Position numbers and translations under genes: made by a program. This document shows positions 1-8,482 of a DNA stretch of 64,000 bases, piece by piece (the stretch's first letter is position 1; every line of letters begins with the position of its first letter). The notes below the pieces were generated by a model, which had not been told where the DNA came from, did not search any database, and saw only the letters and a list, made by a program, of their open reading frames with translations. The stretch is taken from positions 1 to 64,000 of the forward strand of contig JAURVZ010000035.1 in assembly GCA_030655215.1 (NCBI GenBank), read 5' to 3'. This DNA comes from Pseudolabrys sp. GTDB lineage: Bacteria > Pseudomonadota > Alphaproteobacteria > Rhizobiales > Xanthobacteraceae.

Positions 1-108
1 GGCGGGGACCCATAGCCACCGGCCCAAAACGTCGATGCAAAAGCCAACCGGCTTCGGAGCAGATATTGTTGATCACGGCGTATGGGTCCCCGCCTGCGCG
101 GGGACGAC
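1..108. repeat. REPIN-like inverted pair of palindromes (family A, left copy)
   Basis: The right arm (about 81-108) holds the palindrome GTCCCCGC-CTGC-GCGGGGAC followed by GAC. The left edge (1-18) carries the reverse complement of the same arm, so two REP-like units face each other around about 60 bp. The second copy at 43508-43632 has the same arms and a similar spacing but sits in the opposite orientation, judged from the flanks (CATAGCC on one arm, CATACGCC on the other). The window edge cuts the left arm. From 109 to 324 I see nothing codable. Confidence 0.7.
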
Positions 109-324
109 AAACTACCGCTCAACCGCCCCCCTCCCACAAACGCAATCGCCCCCATCCTCGGTGACGGCCGCTTTATGCAGCCGGGTGCCGATGGGGGCGA
201 TGCGTTACGCAGTACGCTGACGAACACCACTTTCCGCGCTGACGCTGTTCACACACCACGCGCACTCAAACGCAAACTCGCACTCGAGCCTTGGCCGTGC
301 GCGGGGACGAACCCCGCGCCGCCA

Positions 325-717
325 CTATCCCCGCGCAGCCTTGGCCGCCTTGGCGAAGCTGATCTTGCTCGCCTTGGTGGCAGCCTTTTGCGCTTTCTGC
401 GCCGCCTTCAAGCTCGCCTTTTCCTTGGCCAGTTCGGCCTTGGCATTGGCATTGGCTTTCTCGTCAGCCTTATCGTCGACCTTGGACTTCGCCGCTGCCG
501 TCATCGGCTTGGTCCCGTCCTCGGTCACATTCTTGTCGTTGTAGCCGCCGCTCTTCTTGGCCATTTGCCGTTCACGCGCATTCAGGCGCTTGGCCGGTTT
601 TGGGTGAGCAGTTATCAAACCTTCAGAGGCAGTAAATTCATTGGCAGCTGTGGGCGCTGCAGACGGGGCCGAACCCATCTGTGCCGGATCGTTGACCGAG
701 ACCGCATCTCCCGTCAC
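325..717 (-). CDS. Lys/Ala-rich hypothetical protein
   Basis: Small basic protein of 130 residues starting at GTG (715-717). The N-terminal 45 residues are low-complexity and uncharged. The C-terminal 75 residues are dominated by Ala and Lys in a helical pattern with many KAQKAQK-like repeats. There is no signal peptide, membrane segment or cysteine. It lies downstream of recA on the same strand, 75 bp after it, so it may share recA transcripts. No clear ribosome-binding site precedes the GTG; an internal ATG at residue 14 or 52 is possible. The composition recalls histone-H1-like or ribosome-associated basic proteins, but I do not recognise the family. Confidence 0.5.
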   Translation of the reverse strand: MTGDAVSVNDPAQMGSAPSAAPTAANEFTASEGLITAHPKPAKRLNARERQMAKKSGGYNDKNVTEDGTKPMTAAAKSKVDDKADEKANANAKAELAKEKASLKAAQKAQKAATKASKISFAKAAKAARG

Positions 718-792
718 GGAGAGCGCTGCTTGGCCAAGACCGGCGCCGGGCGCTGATGTGTAGTCATCAGTCGCCGGCGTGCCCGGAGCTTT

Positions 793-1875
793 TCAAGCTT
801 CAGGACCGTCGTCGTCCTTTTCCGCATCGGGACCGGCATCGATCACTTCGGCAATGACGCCGGAGTTGGCGCGCACCTGCGCCTCGATCTTGGCGGCGAT
901 GTCGGCATTCTGCGTCAAAAACACCTTGGCGTTCTCGCGGCCCTGGCCGATGCGCTGGCTGTCATAGGAGTACCAGGCGCCGGATTTCTCGACCACGCCG
1001 GCCTTGACGCCGAGATCGACCAGTTCGCCGACCTTGGACACGCCGGCACCGTACATGATGTCGAACTCGACCTGCTTGAACGGCGGTGCCAGCTTGTTCT
1101 TCACCACCTTGACGCGGGTCTGGTTGCCGATAACTTCGTCGCGGTCCTTGATCGCACCGATGCGGCGGATGTCGAGACGCACCGAGGCGTAGAACTTCAA
1201 GGCATTGCCGCCCGAGGTCGTTTCCGGCGAGCCGTACATGACGCCTATCTTCATGCGGATCTGATTGATGAAGATGACCATGGTCTTCGACTTGGAAATC
1301 GACGCGGTCAGCTTGCGCAACGCCTGGCTCATCAGGCGCGCCTGCGAGCCGGGCTGCACGTCGCCCATTTCGCCTTCCAGCTCGGAGCGCGGCACGAGAG
1401 CGGCAACCGAGTCGACCACCAGCACGTCGACCGCGCCGGAGCGCACCAAAGTGTCGGCGATTTCCAGCGCCTGCTCGCCGGCATCCGGCTGCGAGATCAG
1501 CAACTCATCGACATTGACGCCGAGCTTACGGGCATAGATCGGGTCGAGCGCATGCTCGACGTCGACGAAGGCGCAAATGCCGCCCTTCTTCTGGGCTTCG
1601 GCAATCGTGTGCAGCGACAAGGTGGTCTTGCCCGACGATTCCGGCCCGTAGATTTCAACGATACGGCCGCGCGGCAGGCCGCCAATGCCGAGGGCAATGT
1701 CCAGGCCGAGCGAGCCTGTCGACACCGTCTCGATATCCATCGATTTGTCGGACTTGCCCAGCTTCATCACCGAGCCCTTGCCGAACTGGCGCTCGATCTG
1801 TGAGAGCGCGGCTGACAGGGCTTTGGACTTGTCCATGGACGATCCTTCGACGAGACGCAGGGCAGGCTGACTCAT
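793..1875 (-). CDS. recA: Recombinase RecA
   Basis: RecA is the DNA-dependent ATPase that forms filaments on single-stranded DNA, carries out strand exchange and triggers LexA self-cleavage. The 360 residues match the usual length. Visible marks are the Walker A motif GPESSGKTT near residue 78, the MAW-type region with [16 protein letters not shown], the L2 loop segment [20 protein letters not shown], and an acidic C-terminal tail ending [23 protein letters not shown] places a strong ribosome-binding site before the chosen ATG; a second ATG follows at residue 14. A LexA-type SOS box lies about 100 bp upstream. Confidence 0.98.
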   Translation of the reverse strand: MSQPALRLVEGSSMDKSKALSAALSQIERQFGKGSVMKLGKSDKSMDIETVSTGSLGLDIALGIGGLPRGRIVEIYGPESSGKTTLSLHTIAEAQKKGGICAFVDVEHALDPIYARKLGVNVDELLISQPDAGEQALEIADTLVRSGAVDVLVVDSVAALVPRSELEGEMGDVQPGSQARLMSQALRKLTASISKSKTMVIFINQIRMKIGVMYGSPETTSGGNALKFYASVRLDIRRIGAIKDRDEVIGNQTRVKVVKNKLAPPFKQVEFDIMYGAGVSKVGELVDLGVKAGVVEKSGAWYSYDSQRIGQGRENAKVFLTQNADIAAKIEAQVRANSGVIAEVIDAGPDAEKDDDGPEA

Positions 1876-1976
1876 GTGTCGCTCCTTATGGCCTTTGATT
1901 CGACCCCCGACAACGCAGCTTGGCTCGCCGCACCCGGTGATCGACTGTTAAAGCGACCGTACACCATTTGTTCTCT

Positions 1977-1991
1977 GTTCGCAATATGTTC
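1977..1991 (-). promoter_or_regulatory. LexA (SOS) box upstream of recA
   Basis: The plus strand reads GTTC-GCAATAT-GTTC, exactly the GTTC-N7-GTTC direct repeat known for alphaproteobacterial LexA. Read with recA it is GAAC-N7-GAAC. It sits 102-116 bp upstream of the recA start, the expected place for damage-inducible control. An extra GTTC at 1970-1973 precedes it with only 3-bp spacing. Confidence 0.85.
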
Positions 1992-2092
1992 TTTTTGGAA
2001 AAATGCACGTCGGCCCTCTCGTCCCCAGACGCTTTCCCAGTGGCCGTCTTCAATTTCGCCCCGCATAATTGCCGTCTCAGGGGGAGGAAAAA

Positions 2093-2497
2093 ATGAAAAT
2101 CAGTCATCTGTTCTGCGTGCTGACAATCGGCGTTCTTGTGGCGAACTGTGGCCAGCCGACGCCCGGACCCAAGGGAGACAAGGGTGAGCAAGGCGCCCAA
2201 GGGGCGGCGGGCGCCCCGGGACCGGCCGGTCCTGCTGGTCAAGCCGGTCCAGCGGGCGCGGCAGGCCCGGCCGGTCCAGCAGGCCCAGCCGGCGCCAAGG
2301 GTGAGCAAGGGGCGGCGGCTTCGGCCTTGCGCGTCATCAGGGCCAATACTTGCCCGGGCGACCGGTGCGAAGCGCAGTGCGAATCCACCGAGCAACTTGT
2401 CTCGCTCACCTGCATAGGCGGCCAGGCCAGTCTCAGCGGCGAAGGCGCGGTCTGCACAGGATCGCAAGGCATCATCGCCGCCTGCACGCGCAAGTAA
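2093..2497 (+). CDS. Collagen-like lipoprotein
   Basis: Predicted secreted lipoprotein of 134 residues. The start at 2093 is chosen because GGGGGAGGA lies just upstream and a classic lipoprotein signal follows, with lipobox LVANC (Cys at residue 19). Residues about 24-73 are an uninterrupted run of Gly-X-Y triplets rich in GPA, GAA and GEQ, the hallmark of bacterial collagen-like domains. The last 55 residues form a small domain with five cysteines, probably disulfide-bonded outside the cytoplasm. It is followed by a strong terminator, so it is monocistronic. Function is unknown; collagen-like stalks usually present a domain away from the cell surface. Confidence 0.85.
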   Translation: MKISHLFCVLTIGVLVANCGQPTPGPKGDKGEQGAQGAAGAPGPAGPAGQAGPAGAAGPAGPAGPAGAKGEQGAAASALRVIRANTCPGDRCEAQCESTEQLVSLTCIGGQASLSGEGAVCTGSQGIIAACTRK

Positions 2498-2504
2498 CAA
2501 CGAG

Positions 2505-2533
2505 AGAGGCCGCCCCGTTGGGCGGCCTCTTTC
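2505..2533 (+). terminator. Rho-independent terminator after the collagen-like gene
   Basis: An 11-bp perfect stem AGAGGCCGCCC / GGGCGGCCTCT with a CGTT loop is followed by TTTC. It lies 8 bp after the stop codon of the collagen-like lipoprotein gene. Confidence 0.85.
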
Positions 2534-2549
2534 CATTCCGGAGCCGGTC

Positions 2550-2906
2550 ATGAAGCTTCAGAAGATCTATTGCGCTTTGCTGGTCAGCGATCTCGCCGCG
2601 GCGGAGAGCTGGTACAGCAAACTGCTCGGCCGCGGCCCCGATTACCGGCCGATGAAAACCTTGGTCCAGTGGGACCTGTCCACCGGCGGCGGGCTACAGC
2701 TTTTCACCGAAAAAGAGTTCGCCGCGCACGGCGCCTTGTTCATCGTTGTCGGCGACATCGCAACCGAGCGCCGCAGGCTGCGCGATCTCGGCATCGCGCT
2801 GGGTGACGATAATCAGGGTGACTATTCGACATTGGCGCAGCTGCGTGACCCGGACGGCAATCTGATCACTTTGGCGTCACCACCATCGCCCTATCCGACC
2901 GCCTGA
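2550..2906 (+). CDS. VOC (glyoxalase/dioxygenase-fold) family protein
   Basis: A 118-residue single-domain protein of the vicinal oxygen chelate fold. The opening IYCALLVSDLAAAESWYSKLLGR is the typical first beta-alpha unit, and the end RDPDGNLITLA is the typical last strand where the metal-binding Glu usually sits; here that position is Asn, so a metal-independent or binding role is possible. The substrate cannot be told. It starts at ATG 2550 shortly after the upstream terminator and has no obvious operon partner. Confidence 0.8.
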   Translation: MKLQKIYCALLVSDLAAAESWYSKLLGRGPDYRPMKTLVQWDLSTGGGLQLFTEKEFAAHGALFIVVGDIATERRRLRDLGIALGDDNQGDYSTLAQLRDPDGNLITLASPPSPYPTA

Positions 2907-3085
2907 CGGGCGCCCTGACCATGATCGCGGCGGCTTTCGTGGAGAAATTTAACTGTTGTTCCATTTTGGACATGCACACTTTATGGAACTCAGCCACAAT
3001 GATCCCGTCGACACCGGCTGGTCGCCAAATCGCCGCAGGAACCTGATTGTATCAGTAGCGTTTTCGCTCAAAGGAGTGCCGCGTG

Positions 3086-3247
3086 ATGCAAGGATCTACG
3101 CTTATTCTACCGCTCGATGCCGCCTACACCGCACATCGCGATGCGCTAAAACGCCAGCAGGAAACCCAGGCTTGGCTTGAGCGCCGTGAGCGCGAACTGG
3201 CAAAAGTGAGCGAGCTGGCTGCGTCAGGCACACAGTCGCGTCAGTGA
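3086..3247 (+). CDS. Small hypothetical protein, 53 aa
   Basis: Short open frame of 53 codons with a very good ribosome-binding site, AAGGAG at 3071-3076, nine bases before the ATG. The product starts MQGSTLILPLDAAY and continues as a charged helix (LKRQQETQAWLERRERELAKVSEL). There is no signal or membrane segment. A strong terminator follows 17 bp after the stop. Ribosome-binding site, compact frame and terminator together make it a credible small gene; no family is recognised. Confidence 0.6.
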   Translation: MQGSTLILPLDAAYTAHRDALKRQQETQAWLERRERELAKVSELAASGTQSRQ

Positions 3248-3263
3248 TTCATCGCGCCGACCG

Positions 3264-3300
3264 AAAAAAAGAGCCCGGCCAATGCCGGGCTCTTTTTCTT
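3264..3300. terminator. Bidirectional Rho-independent terminator
   Basis: GAGCCCGGC-CAAT-GCCGGGCTC forms a 9-bp GC-rich stem, flanked by a run of A on the left and TTTTTCTT on the right, so it can work on both strands. It ends the 53-residue gene on the plus strand. Confidence 0.85.
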
Positions 3301-3394
3301 AGGCGCGCCGCGGAACTTTATCCACAGCCATAAGCCGCGTGATATCGAATCGAGCGGGCCTCCGCTAACCAGAATGGCAGGAGGAATGCTCTCC

Positions 3395-3562
3395 ATGGCC
3401 AATATCGACTCGATCCGCCTGTCTCCCGGCACTGAGCCTCAGCGACGCCCGGCAGTCAGCGCGGCGCGTCTCACGCCCTTCGTTGAGAAGGCGCTGCTGT
3501 TCTGGGGATTTTCCGCTGCCGCCGGCTTCTGGATGGCGGTGATCTGGTGGATCGTCCGCTAG
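3395..3562 (+). CDS. Small single-span membrane protein, 55 aa
   Basis: Predicted product of 55 residues with a hydrophilic N-terminal half (MANIDSIRLSPGTEPQRRPA) and one membrane segment at the C-terminus (ALLFWGFSAAAGFWMAVIWW). The start at 3395 is favoured because AGGAGGA at 3379-3385 stands nine bases before it; ATGs at 3374 and 3386 are poorly placed. No family is recognised. The Trp-rich span close to the end suggests a tail-anchored topology with a cytoplasmic N-terminus. Confidence 0.6.
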   Translation: MANIDSIRLSPGTEPQRRPAVSAARLTPFVEKALLFWGFSAAAGFWMAVIWWIVR

Positions 3563-3608
3563 CCGCCGGTTTTTGAGAGAGAGCGCAGAAGCGGCGCCCT
3601 GCCCGATT

Positions 3609-3803
3609 TCAGCTCTGCACTTCGCTCAGCATCAGCTTGAGCGCGGCCTTGCCGGCGCGGCTGGCTTCCGACATCGACTCGAAATAAATCTGGCTGTGCT
3701 CGATCGGCGAGGTACGGCCGGCGCGGTAGATTTCCCAGCGCCAGGGCTTGGGCGGATGCGCCCGGTTCTTCACGACAACGGAGAAGTCTTCATGGTCAAT
3801 CAT
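3609..3803 (-). CDS. Small hypothetical protein, 64 aa
   Basis: A 64-residue soluble protein beginning MIDHEDFSVVVKNR. The pattern WRWEIYRAGRTSPIEHSQIYFESMSEASRAGKAAL suggests a small beta-sheet followed by a helix, as in short DUF proteins that carry a WxWEI segment. The ATG and composition look genuine and the frame is free of the arginine-rich character of shadow frames. No signal peptide. It stands alone, facing the small membrane protein at 3395. The stretch 3804-4097 shows no further gene. Confidence 0.6.
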   Translation of the reverse strand: MIDHEDFSVVVKNRAHPPKPWRWEIYRAGRTSPIEHSQIYFESMSEASRAGKAALKLMLSEVQS

Positions 3804-4097
3804 GGCGGCAATATACCCGCCAAATTGGCAAAGTGAGCTTTTTTCTTTGAACTAAATTTTCCCGTATGGCTTGCGCTATCCTGACGTTTCGCCCGAAATG
3901 CTTGCGCCGCAGCGCTTGAAGGCGCATGCATTAAGACTTCGTAAGGCCTTTTGCCTTGATACCGCCCCAGACACGTCGTGACCCGGCCCGGTTTTAACCC
4001 TACCGGTTCACTGCGATTTCAGGCCTCTATGGTCTGTGTGTCAGGGCGCGCCTAGCCTGGCATTCGAGGGGACGATGGGCAGCGGGGAGAGCGGAAC

Positions 4098-4235
4098 GTG
4101 GTCAATCAATGTGTGCGGCTTGGGATGGCGATCGTCATCATCGCGCTGATCTCGCTCGCCCTCTATACGTTCAGCAACCGCGCCCATGCGGGCTCGCCGG
4201 TTGTTGCCATCAGCGCGACGCCTCTCGGCCGTTAG
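4098..4235 (+). CDS. Possible small membrane protein, 45 aa
   Basis: A 45-codon frame starting at GTG with GGGGAGAG about eight bases upstream. The product has one strong hydrophobic segment (LGMAIVIIALISLALYTF) followed by a short polar tail ending SATPLGR. It could be a small membrane protein or a short secreted peptide, since HAG after the span resembles a cleavage site. It is convergent with the Bug-type binding protein gene 27 bp away. Support rests only on the ribosome-binding site and hydrophobic profile. Confidence 0.4.
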   Translation: MVNQCVRLGMAIVIIALISLALYTFSNRAHAGSPVVAISATPLGR

Positions 4236-4262
4236 GCCTGCCGGCGGCACCACACAGTCTGA

Positions 4263-5240
4263 TCAGTCGATACTGATTTTTGCCGCTTGCGTGGCGCGGC
4301 GCATGCGGGCGCCGGCTTCCGTGATCATCGTCGTGAATTGATCCGGCGCGCCGGGCGAAGGCTCAGCCTGCTGCGCCGCCAGCTTCTCCTTCACCGACGC
4401 ATCGGCCAAGGTGCGCGACAGCGCCGCATTCAGCTTGGCGATGATCGCCGCATCGGTCTTCACCGGCGCGACCAGGCCGAAGAATGCGGTCCAGTCCAGT
4501 TCGCTCAGCTTCAGTTCGGCGAATGTCGGCACATCCGGCAACACCGCCAGCCGTTGCCGAGACGACACCGCCAGCGCCCGCAACTTGCCGCCCTGCACCA
4601 GAGGCAGCGATGTCGGCAGATTGTCGAACATCACCTGGATCTGGCCGCCGACCGCATCCTGCAACGCCGGCCCGACGCCGCGATAGGGCACATGCACCAT
4701 GTCGGTGCCGGTCGACAGCTTGAACTGCTCGCCCATCAAATGGCTGACCGAGCCATTGCCCGACGAGCCATACGAAAAGGTGCCGGGCTTCGACTTCGCC
4801 AGCGCGATGAACGCCGCCATGTCGGTGGCCGGCTGGCTCGCATTGATTGTCATGATGTTCGGCACTTCGGCGATCAGGCCGATCGAGCTGAGATCCTTCG
4901 CCACGTCATAAGGCAGCGTCTTGTAGGCCGCCGGATTGATCGCCAACGTCGAGGCCGTGCCCATGCCGATCGTGTAGCCATCCGGATTGGCGCGGGCGAT
5001 TGCCGCGGTGCCGATGCTGCCACCGGCGCCGGCGTGATTTTCAACGACCACGGTCTGTCCAAGCGGGCCGCGCATTGCTTCGGCGACAACGCGGGCAATG
5101 ACGTCCGTCGAACCGCCGGGCGCGAAGGGCACGATCAAGGTCACCGGCCTCGCCGGATACGCTCCTTGCGCCCGCACTAAGGACGGCGCTGCCAGCGCGC
5201 CACCCAGTCCAGCCAACAATGCCCGGCGTGATAGTGTCAT
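4263..5240 (-). CDS. Bug/TTT-family periplasmic solute-binding protein (Tat-exported)
   Basis: Member of the Bordetella uptake gene (tripartite tricarboxylate transporter receptor) family, which binds small carboxylates in the periplasm. The start MTLSRRALLAG gives a twin-arginine-like signal ending LVRAQ. Family marks are YPARPVTLIVPFAPGGSTD, the AGAGGSIGTAAIARANPDGYT segment and VPYRGVGPALQDAVGGQIQVMFDNLP. The length of 325 is normal. A GTG 15 bp upstream is an alternative start. No TctA/TctB membrane genes are nearby, as is common for orphan Bug receptors, so the ligand cannot be inferred. Confidence 0.9.
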   Translation of the reverse strand: MTLSRRALLAGLGGALAAPSLVRAQGAYPARPVTLIVPFAPGGSTDVIARVVAEAMRGPLGQTVVVENHAGAGGSIGTAAIARANPDGYTIGMGTASTLAINPAAYKTLPYDVAKDLSSIGLIAEVPNIMTINASQPATDMAAFIALAKSKPGTFSYGSSGNGSVSHLMGEQFKLSTGTDMVHVPYRGVGPALQDAVGGQIQVMFDNLPTSLPLVQGGKLRALAVSSRQRLAVLPDVPTFAELKLSELDWTAFFGLVAPVKTDAAIIAKLNAALSRTLADASVKEKLAAQQAEPSPGAPDQFTTMITEAGARMRRATQAAKISID

Positions 5241-5291
5241 GCGGCGATTATGCACAGCGCTGACCGACTTGGCTTGTTGAAAATTGAGCCA

Positions 5292-5672
5292 CTAATCCCT
5301 CTGCATGAACATCCAGACGCCACCTTTGCGCGCCGACTGCACACGCACGCGCAAGCTCCGCGTCGCATCGCTGAAATCCCCCGGCCAGGCGAATTCGAGA
5401 TCGACCTTGCCAGTCTCCAGCGCGCGCGTGACCTGGCCCTCAAAGTCGGTCTTCCCGGCGCAGCGCGAGATCGCGTAGAAATTCAGGCCGAGCGGCTTGC
5501 CGGGATAGCCCGACTGGCGCGACTCAGTCTCGCTGTAAAAGCGGATGACACCGTCGCCATCCAGCAGGATGACGCCGAACGGCAAATGATCGAGATCGTA
5601 TTGGCTCAGCTGCTCGATACGCGCCGCCAGATCCGGCGCGTCGTAGTCGACCTCGGCCATGCCGTTCCCCAC
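5292..5672 (-). CDS. Photoactive yellow protein (PYP)-like PAS protein
   Basis: A stand-alone PAS protein of 126 residues, the length of PYP (125). It follows PYP end to end: DLDHLPFGVILLDGDGVIRFY matches the first PAS strands, GLNFYAISRC the chromophore loop, and GGVWMFMQRD the last strand. PYP residues Tyr42, Glu46 and Cys69 have counterparts Tyr46, Glu50 and Cys71; Thr50 is Ser54 and Arg52 is Tyr56. Cys69 carries the p-coumaroyl chromophore in PYP. No tyrosine ammonia-lyase or coumarate-CoA ligase gene is in the window, so chromophore supply is unproven. A start at residue 5 is also possible. It could be a non-photoactive sensor. Confidence 0.75.
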   Translation of the reverse strand: MGNGMAEVDYDAPDLAARIEQLSQYDLDHLPFGVILLDGDGVIRFYSETESRQSGYPGKPLGLNFYAISRCAGKTDFEGQVTRALETGKVDLEFAWPGDFSDATRSLRVRVQSARKGGVWMFMQRD

Positions 5673-5851
5673 CGCGCCTTGCGCCAGGCCCCGTGTGCGC
5701 GAGGCTTCAAGCGCAGAATTTTCTTATCGTTGCCGTCGAAGGCACAATGGAACCGTGGCACGCAGGTGCGCGAGTCGACAAGCGCTGTTTACTGCCCATC
5801 ACGAATTTTCATTGCTGGTACGCAAATGAATCCGCGCGGAAGCCCCGCAAA

Positions 5852-6058
5852 TCACAGCCGCTTCTTGCGTGATGCCGCCCACATATTGTCGACGAGGTTG
5901 GGGTAGCGCCGGCCGGCGCGGGCGGCGCGCGATTTCGCCGCCTGCTTATCCTCGGCCGAGAGCTTCTTCGACTTGCCGATCTTCGGCCGCTTCTTGCGCC
6001 ACGGCGGCGTTTTCTTCAAAGCCTGCGTCGGTGTGAGCGTCTTACGTTTCTTGGCCAT
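5852..6058 (-). CDS. Small basic hypothetical protein, 68 aa
   Basis: A 68-residue, strongly basic protein starting MAKKRKTLTPTQALKK, with Lys/Arg in almost every third position and a C-terminus NLVDNMWAASRKKRL. TTG and GTG codons 9 and 3 bases upstream are alternative starts. The charge and size resemble small nucleic-acid or ribosome-associated proteins. It lies just downstream of the fumarase gene on the same strand (57 bp gap), so it may be cotranscribed. The interval 5673-5851 shows nothing. Confidence 0.6.
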   Translation of the reverse strand: MAKKRKTLTPTQALKKTPPWRKKRPKIGKSKKLSAEDKQAAKSRAARAGRRYPNLVDNMWAASRKKRL

Positions 6059-6115
6059 CACGCCCAACGCGCAACATTGATTTTTGTTGCGCGAATGGCG
6101 CAGGCGCCACGCGCG

Positions 6116-7768
6116 CTAACCGAGGTTCAATTCCTTGAAGAAGTCATTGCCCTTGTCGTCCATGACGATGAAGGCCGGGAAGTCCTGAACCTCAATGCGC
6201 CAGATCGCTTCCAGGCCGAGCTCGGCATATTCCTGCACCTCCACCTTCTTGATGCAGTGCTCGGCGAGATTGGCCGCAGAGCCGCCGATCGAGCCGAGAT
6301 AGAAGCCGCCATATTTCTTGCACGCGTCGCGCACCGCCGCCGAGCGATTGCCCTTGGCCAGCATGACCATCGACCCACCGGCCGCCTGAAACGCATCGAC
6401 GAACGAGTCCATGCGCCCGGCCGTGGTCGGCCCGAACGCTCCGGAAGCATAACCTTCCGGCGTCTTCGCAGGACCGGCGTAATACACCGGGTGGTTCTTG
6501 AAATAATCCGGCAGGCCCTGCCCTGATTCCAAGCGCTCGCGCAATTTGGCATGCGCCAGATCGCGCGCCACGATCATCGGCCCCGACAGCGACAGCCGCG
6601 TCTTCACCGGATAGCGCGACAACTGTTCGCGGATCTCGCTCATCGGCCGCGTCAGGTCGATCTTCACCACATCGCCGCCGAGCTTTTCCTGATCGACATC
6701 GGGCAGGTACTGCGCCGGATGCTGCTCGAGCGCTTCGAGATAGACGCCGTCCTTGGTGATCTTGCCCATGGCCTGACGATCGGCCGAGCACGACACACCC
6801 AAGCCGATCGGTAATGACGCGCCATGCCGCGGCAGGCGGATGACACGCACATCGTGACAGAAATACTTGCCGCCGAACTGCGCGCCGACGCCGGAGACTT
6901 GAGTCATCTTCAACACTTCCGCTTCCATTTCCACATCGCGGAAGGCATGACCGTCTTCCGAACCCTTGGTCGGCAGATTGTCGAGATACTTCGTCGACGC
7001 GAGCTTCACCGTCTTCATCGTCATCTCGGCCGATGTGCCGCCGATGCAAATCGCAAGATGATAAGGCGGGCACGCCGCGGTGCCGAGCGTCATGATCTTT
7101 TCTTTGAGGAAGGCGAGCATGCGGTCATGCGTCAGAATCGACGGCGTCGCCTGAAACAGGAACGCCTTGTTGGCCGAGCCGCCGCCTTTGGCAATGAACA
7201 AAAACTTGTAGGCGTCTTCGTTCTCGGCGCCTTCGGCATAAAGCTCGACCTGCGCCGGCATGTTCGATTTGGTGTTCTTCTCCTCGAACATCGAGATCGG
7301 CGCGAGTTGCGAATAGCGCAGGTTACGCTTCAGGTACGCGTCGCGCGCGCCTTCGGCCAAGGCGCCCTCGTCCGAGCCGTCGGTGAAAATCAGACGGCCC
7401 TTCTTGCCCATGATAATCGCGGTGCCGGTGTCCTGGCACATGGGCAGCACGCCGCCGGCGGCGATGTTGGCGTTTTTCAGAAGGTCATAGGCGACGAACT
7501 TGTCATTGCCGGTTGATTCCGGATCGTCGAGGATCGCGCGCAGCTGCTTCAGATGCGCCGGCCTCAGCAGATGATTGATGTCGTTGAACGCCGCCTCCGA
7601 CAAAGCCCGCAACGCCTCGTGGCTGACAACCACCATCTCGCGGCCCATCACCGTCTCGGTGCGCACGCCTTCCGACGTGATCTTGCGATAGACTGTCGTG
7701 TCCTTGCCCAGCGGAAAGAGCGGCGCGTGGTTGTAGGGCGGGAGTGGCGGGGTGACGGGGGCGTTCAT
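6116..7768 (-). CDS. fumA: Fumarate hydratase, class I (iron-sulfur)
   Basis: Class I fumarase, an oxygen-sensitive [4Fe-4S] enzyme interconverting fumarate and malate in the TCA cycle. The 550 residues match the single-chain FumA/FumB type, with alpha domain first and beta domain last (from about residue 380, [16 protein letters not shown]). The three cluster cysteines are visible in PMCQDTGT, the [15 protein letters not shown] region and [10 protein letters not shown]. The start is ATG 7766-7768 with a weak ribosome-binding site. It stands alone, divergent from a hypothetical gene 62 bp away. The family also includes enzymes acting on mesaconate or tartrate, but length and motifs favour fumarase. 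Confidence 0.93.
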   Translation of the reverse strand: MNAPVTPPLPPYNHAPLFPLGKDTTVYRKITSEGVRTETVMGREMVVVSHEALRALSEAAFNDINHLLRPAHLKQLRAILDDPESTGNDKFVAYDLLKNANIAAGGVLPMCQDTGTAIIMGKKGRLIFTDGSDEGALAEGARDAYLKRNLRYSQLAPISMFEEKNTKSNMPAQVELYAEGAENEDAYKFLFIAKGGGSANKAFLFQATPSILTHDRMLAFLKEKIMTLGTAACPPYHLAICIGGTSAEMTMKTVKLASTKYLDNLPTKGSEDGHAFRDVEMEAEVLKMTQVSGVGAQFGGKYFCHDVRVIRLPRHGASLPIGLGVSCSADRQAMGKITKDGVYLEALEQHPAQYLPDVDQEKLGGDVVKIDLTRPMSEIREQLSRYPVKTRLSLSGPMIVARDLAHAKLRERLESGQGLPDYFKNHPVYYAGPAKTPEGYASGAFGPTTAGRMDSFVDAFQAAGGSMVMLAKGNRSAAVRDACKKYGGFYLGSIGGSAANLAEHCIKKVEVQEYAELGLEAIWRIEVQDFPAFIVMDDKGNDFFKELNLG

Positions 7769-7830
7769 GGGATGGGTCCAAGTGAGCGTTTAGGCTATAG
7801 ATACGGGAACGGTGTAGAAAAGAAACAGTC

Positions 7831-8289
7831 ATGAAGCTATTTCGGAACTGGCTCCGCGATAACCGCCCCAACTATACCGACGCGGCGATCTCTCTTTTCA
7901 CGCGGTTCTCGGAGCGGCATGACCTTGTGTACAAGGCATTGGATGCACCCGTCGAGGTAATGTGGGAGTTTCCTGTTCAGGAACGACTGTCGCTTCCTCT
8001 GACTCTGGGTTTGCAGAATCGTGATGAATTGAACTTTGGCGCTCCAGGCTTCTGGTCTTACTTTTTCCCTTTTCCTGCCGTGAGCGAAAACTTCGAGCGC
8101 TATCTTGATGCTTGGGCGCTCGGTCAAGCGAGAATTATTCATCGCCCGGGCCGGCTTCGAATTACATCGACAAGCACTCTGGAGGTTTTGACCGACGGAA
8201 AGTGGCTATCAGTCTACAGCGCAAGCGGTAGTCCATGGCCCCACACCAATATCGAAATTCGCAATTTTCCCGAACATGGCCTCATGTGA
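7831..8289 (+). CDS. Hypothetical protein, 152 aa
   Basis: A soluble protein of 152 residues beginning MKLFRNWLRDNRPNYTDAA. It contains several aromatic-rich strands (GFWSYFFPFPAVSENFERYLDAW) and ends in a beta-rich segment. No signal peptide, membrane span or known motif. Codon choice is less GC-rich at third positions than neighbouring genes, which could mean recent acquisition. It is divergent from the fumarase gene and is followed by a dispersed repeat. Function unknown. Confidence 0.6.
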   Translation: MKLFRNWLRDNRPNYTDAAISLFTRFSERHDLVYKALDAPVEVMWEFPVQERLSLPLTLGLQNRDELNFGAPGFWSYFFPFPAVSENFERYLDAWALGQARIIHRPGRLRITSTSTLEVLTDGKWLSVYSASGSPWPHTNIEIRNFPEHGLM

Positions 8290-8370
8290 CAGCGGCAAAC
8301 TCTGGATGCTCTTCAAAGCATGCCACGCACAGCACATCGCTGCATGCGACGCGCATTCTCTCTAACCTTC

Positions 8371-8475
8371 ATCCTGAGCAGCATCGCGCAGCGATGCGTC
8401 TCGAAGGATCGAGGCCGCTCATCCTTCGAGACGCTTAGCCTTCGCTGCGCTTCGGCGGCCTCCTCAGGATGAGGC
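8371..8475. repeat. Dispersed palindromic repeat, family B (copy 1)
   Basis: A nested palindrome: the outer arms are ATCCTGAG and CTCAGGATGAGG, the inner arms GTCTCGAAGGAT and ATCCTTCGAGAC. The same structure recurs at 41789-41884 and 42743-42836 with a variable middle section. Two REP-like halves in inverted order are typical of REPIN units. This copy lies between two convergent hypothetical genes. Confidence 0.85.
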
Positions 8476-8482
8476 GGCGGAC

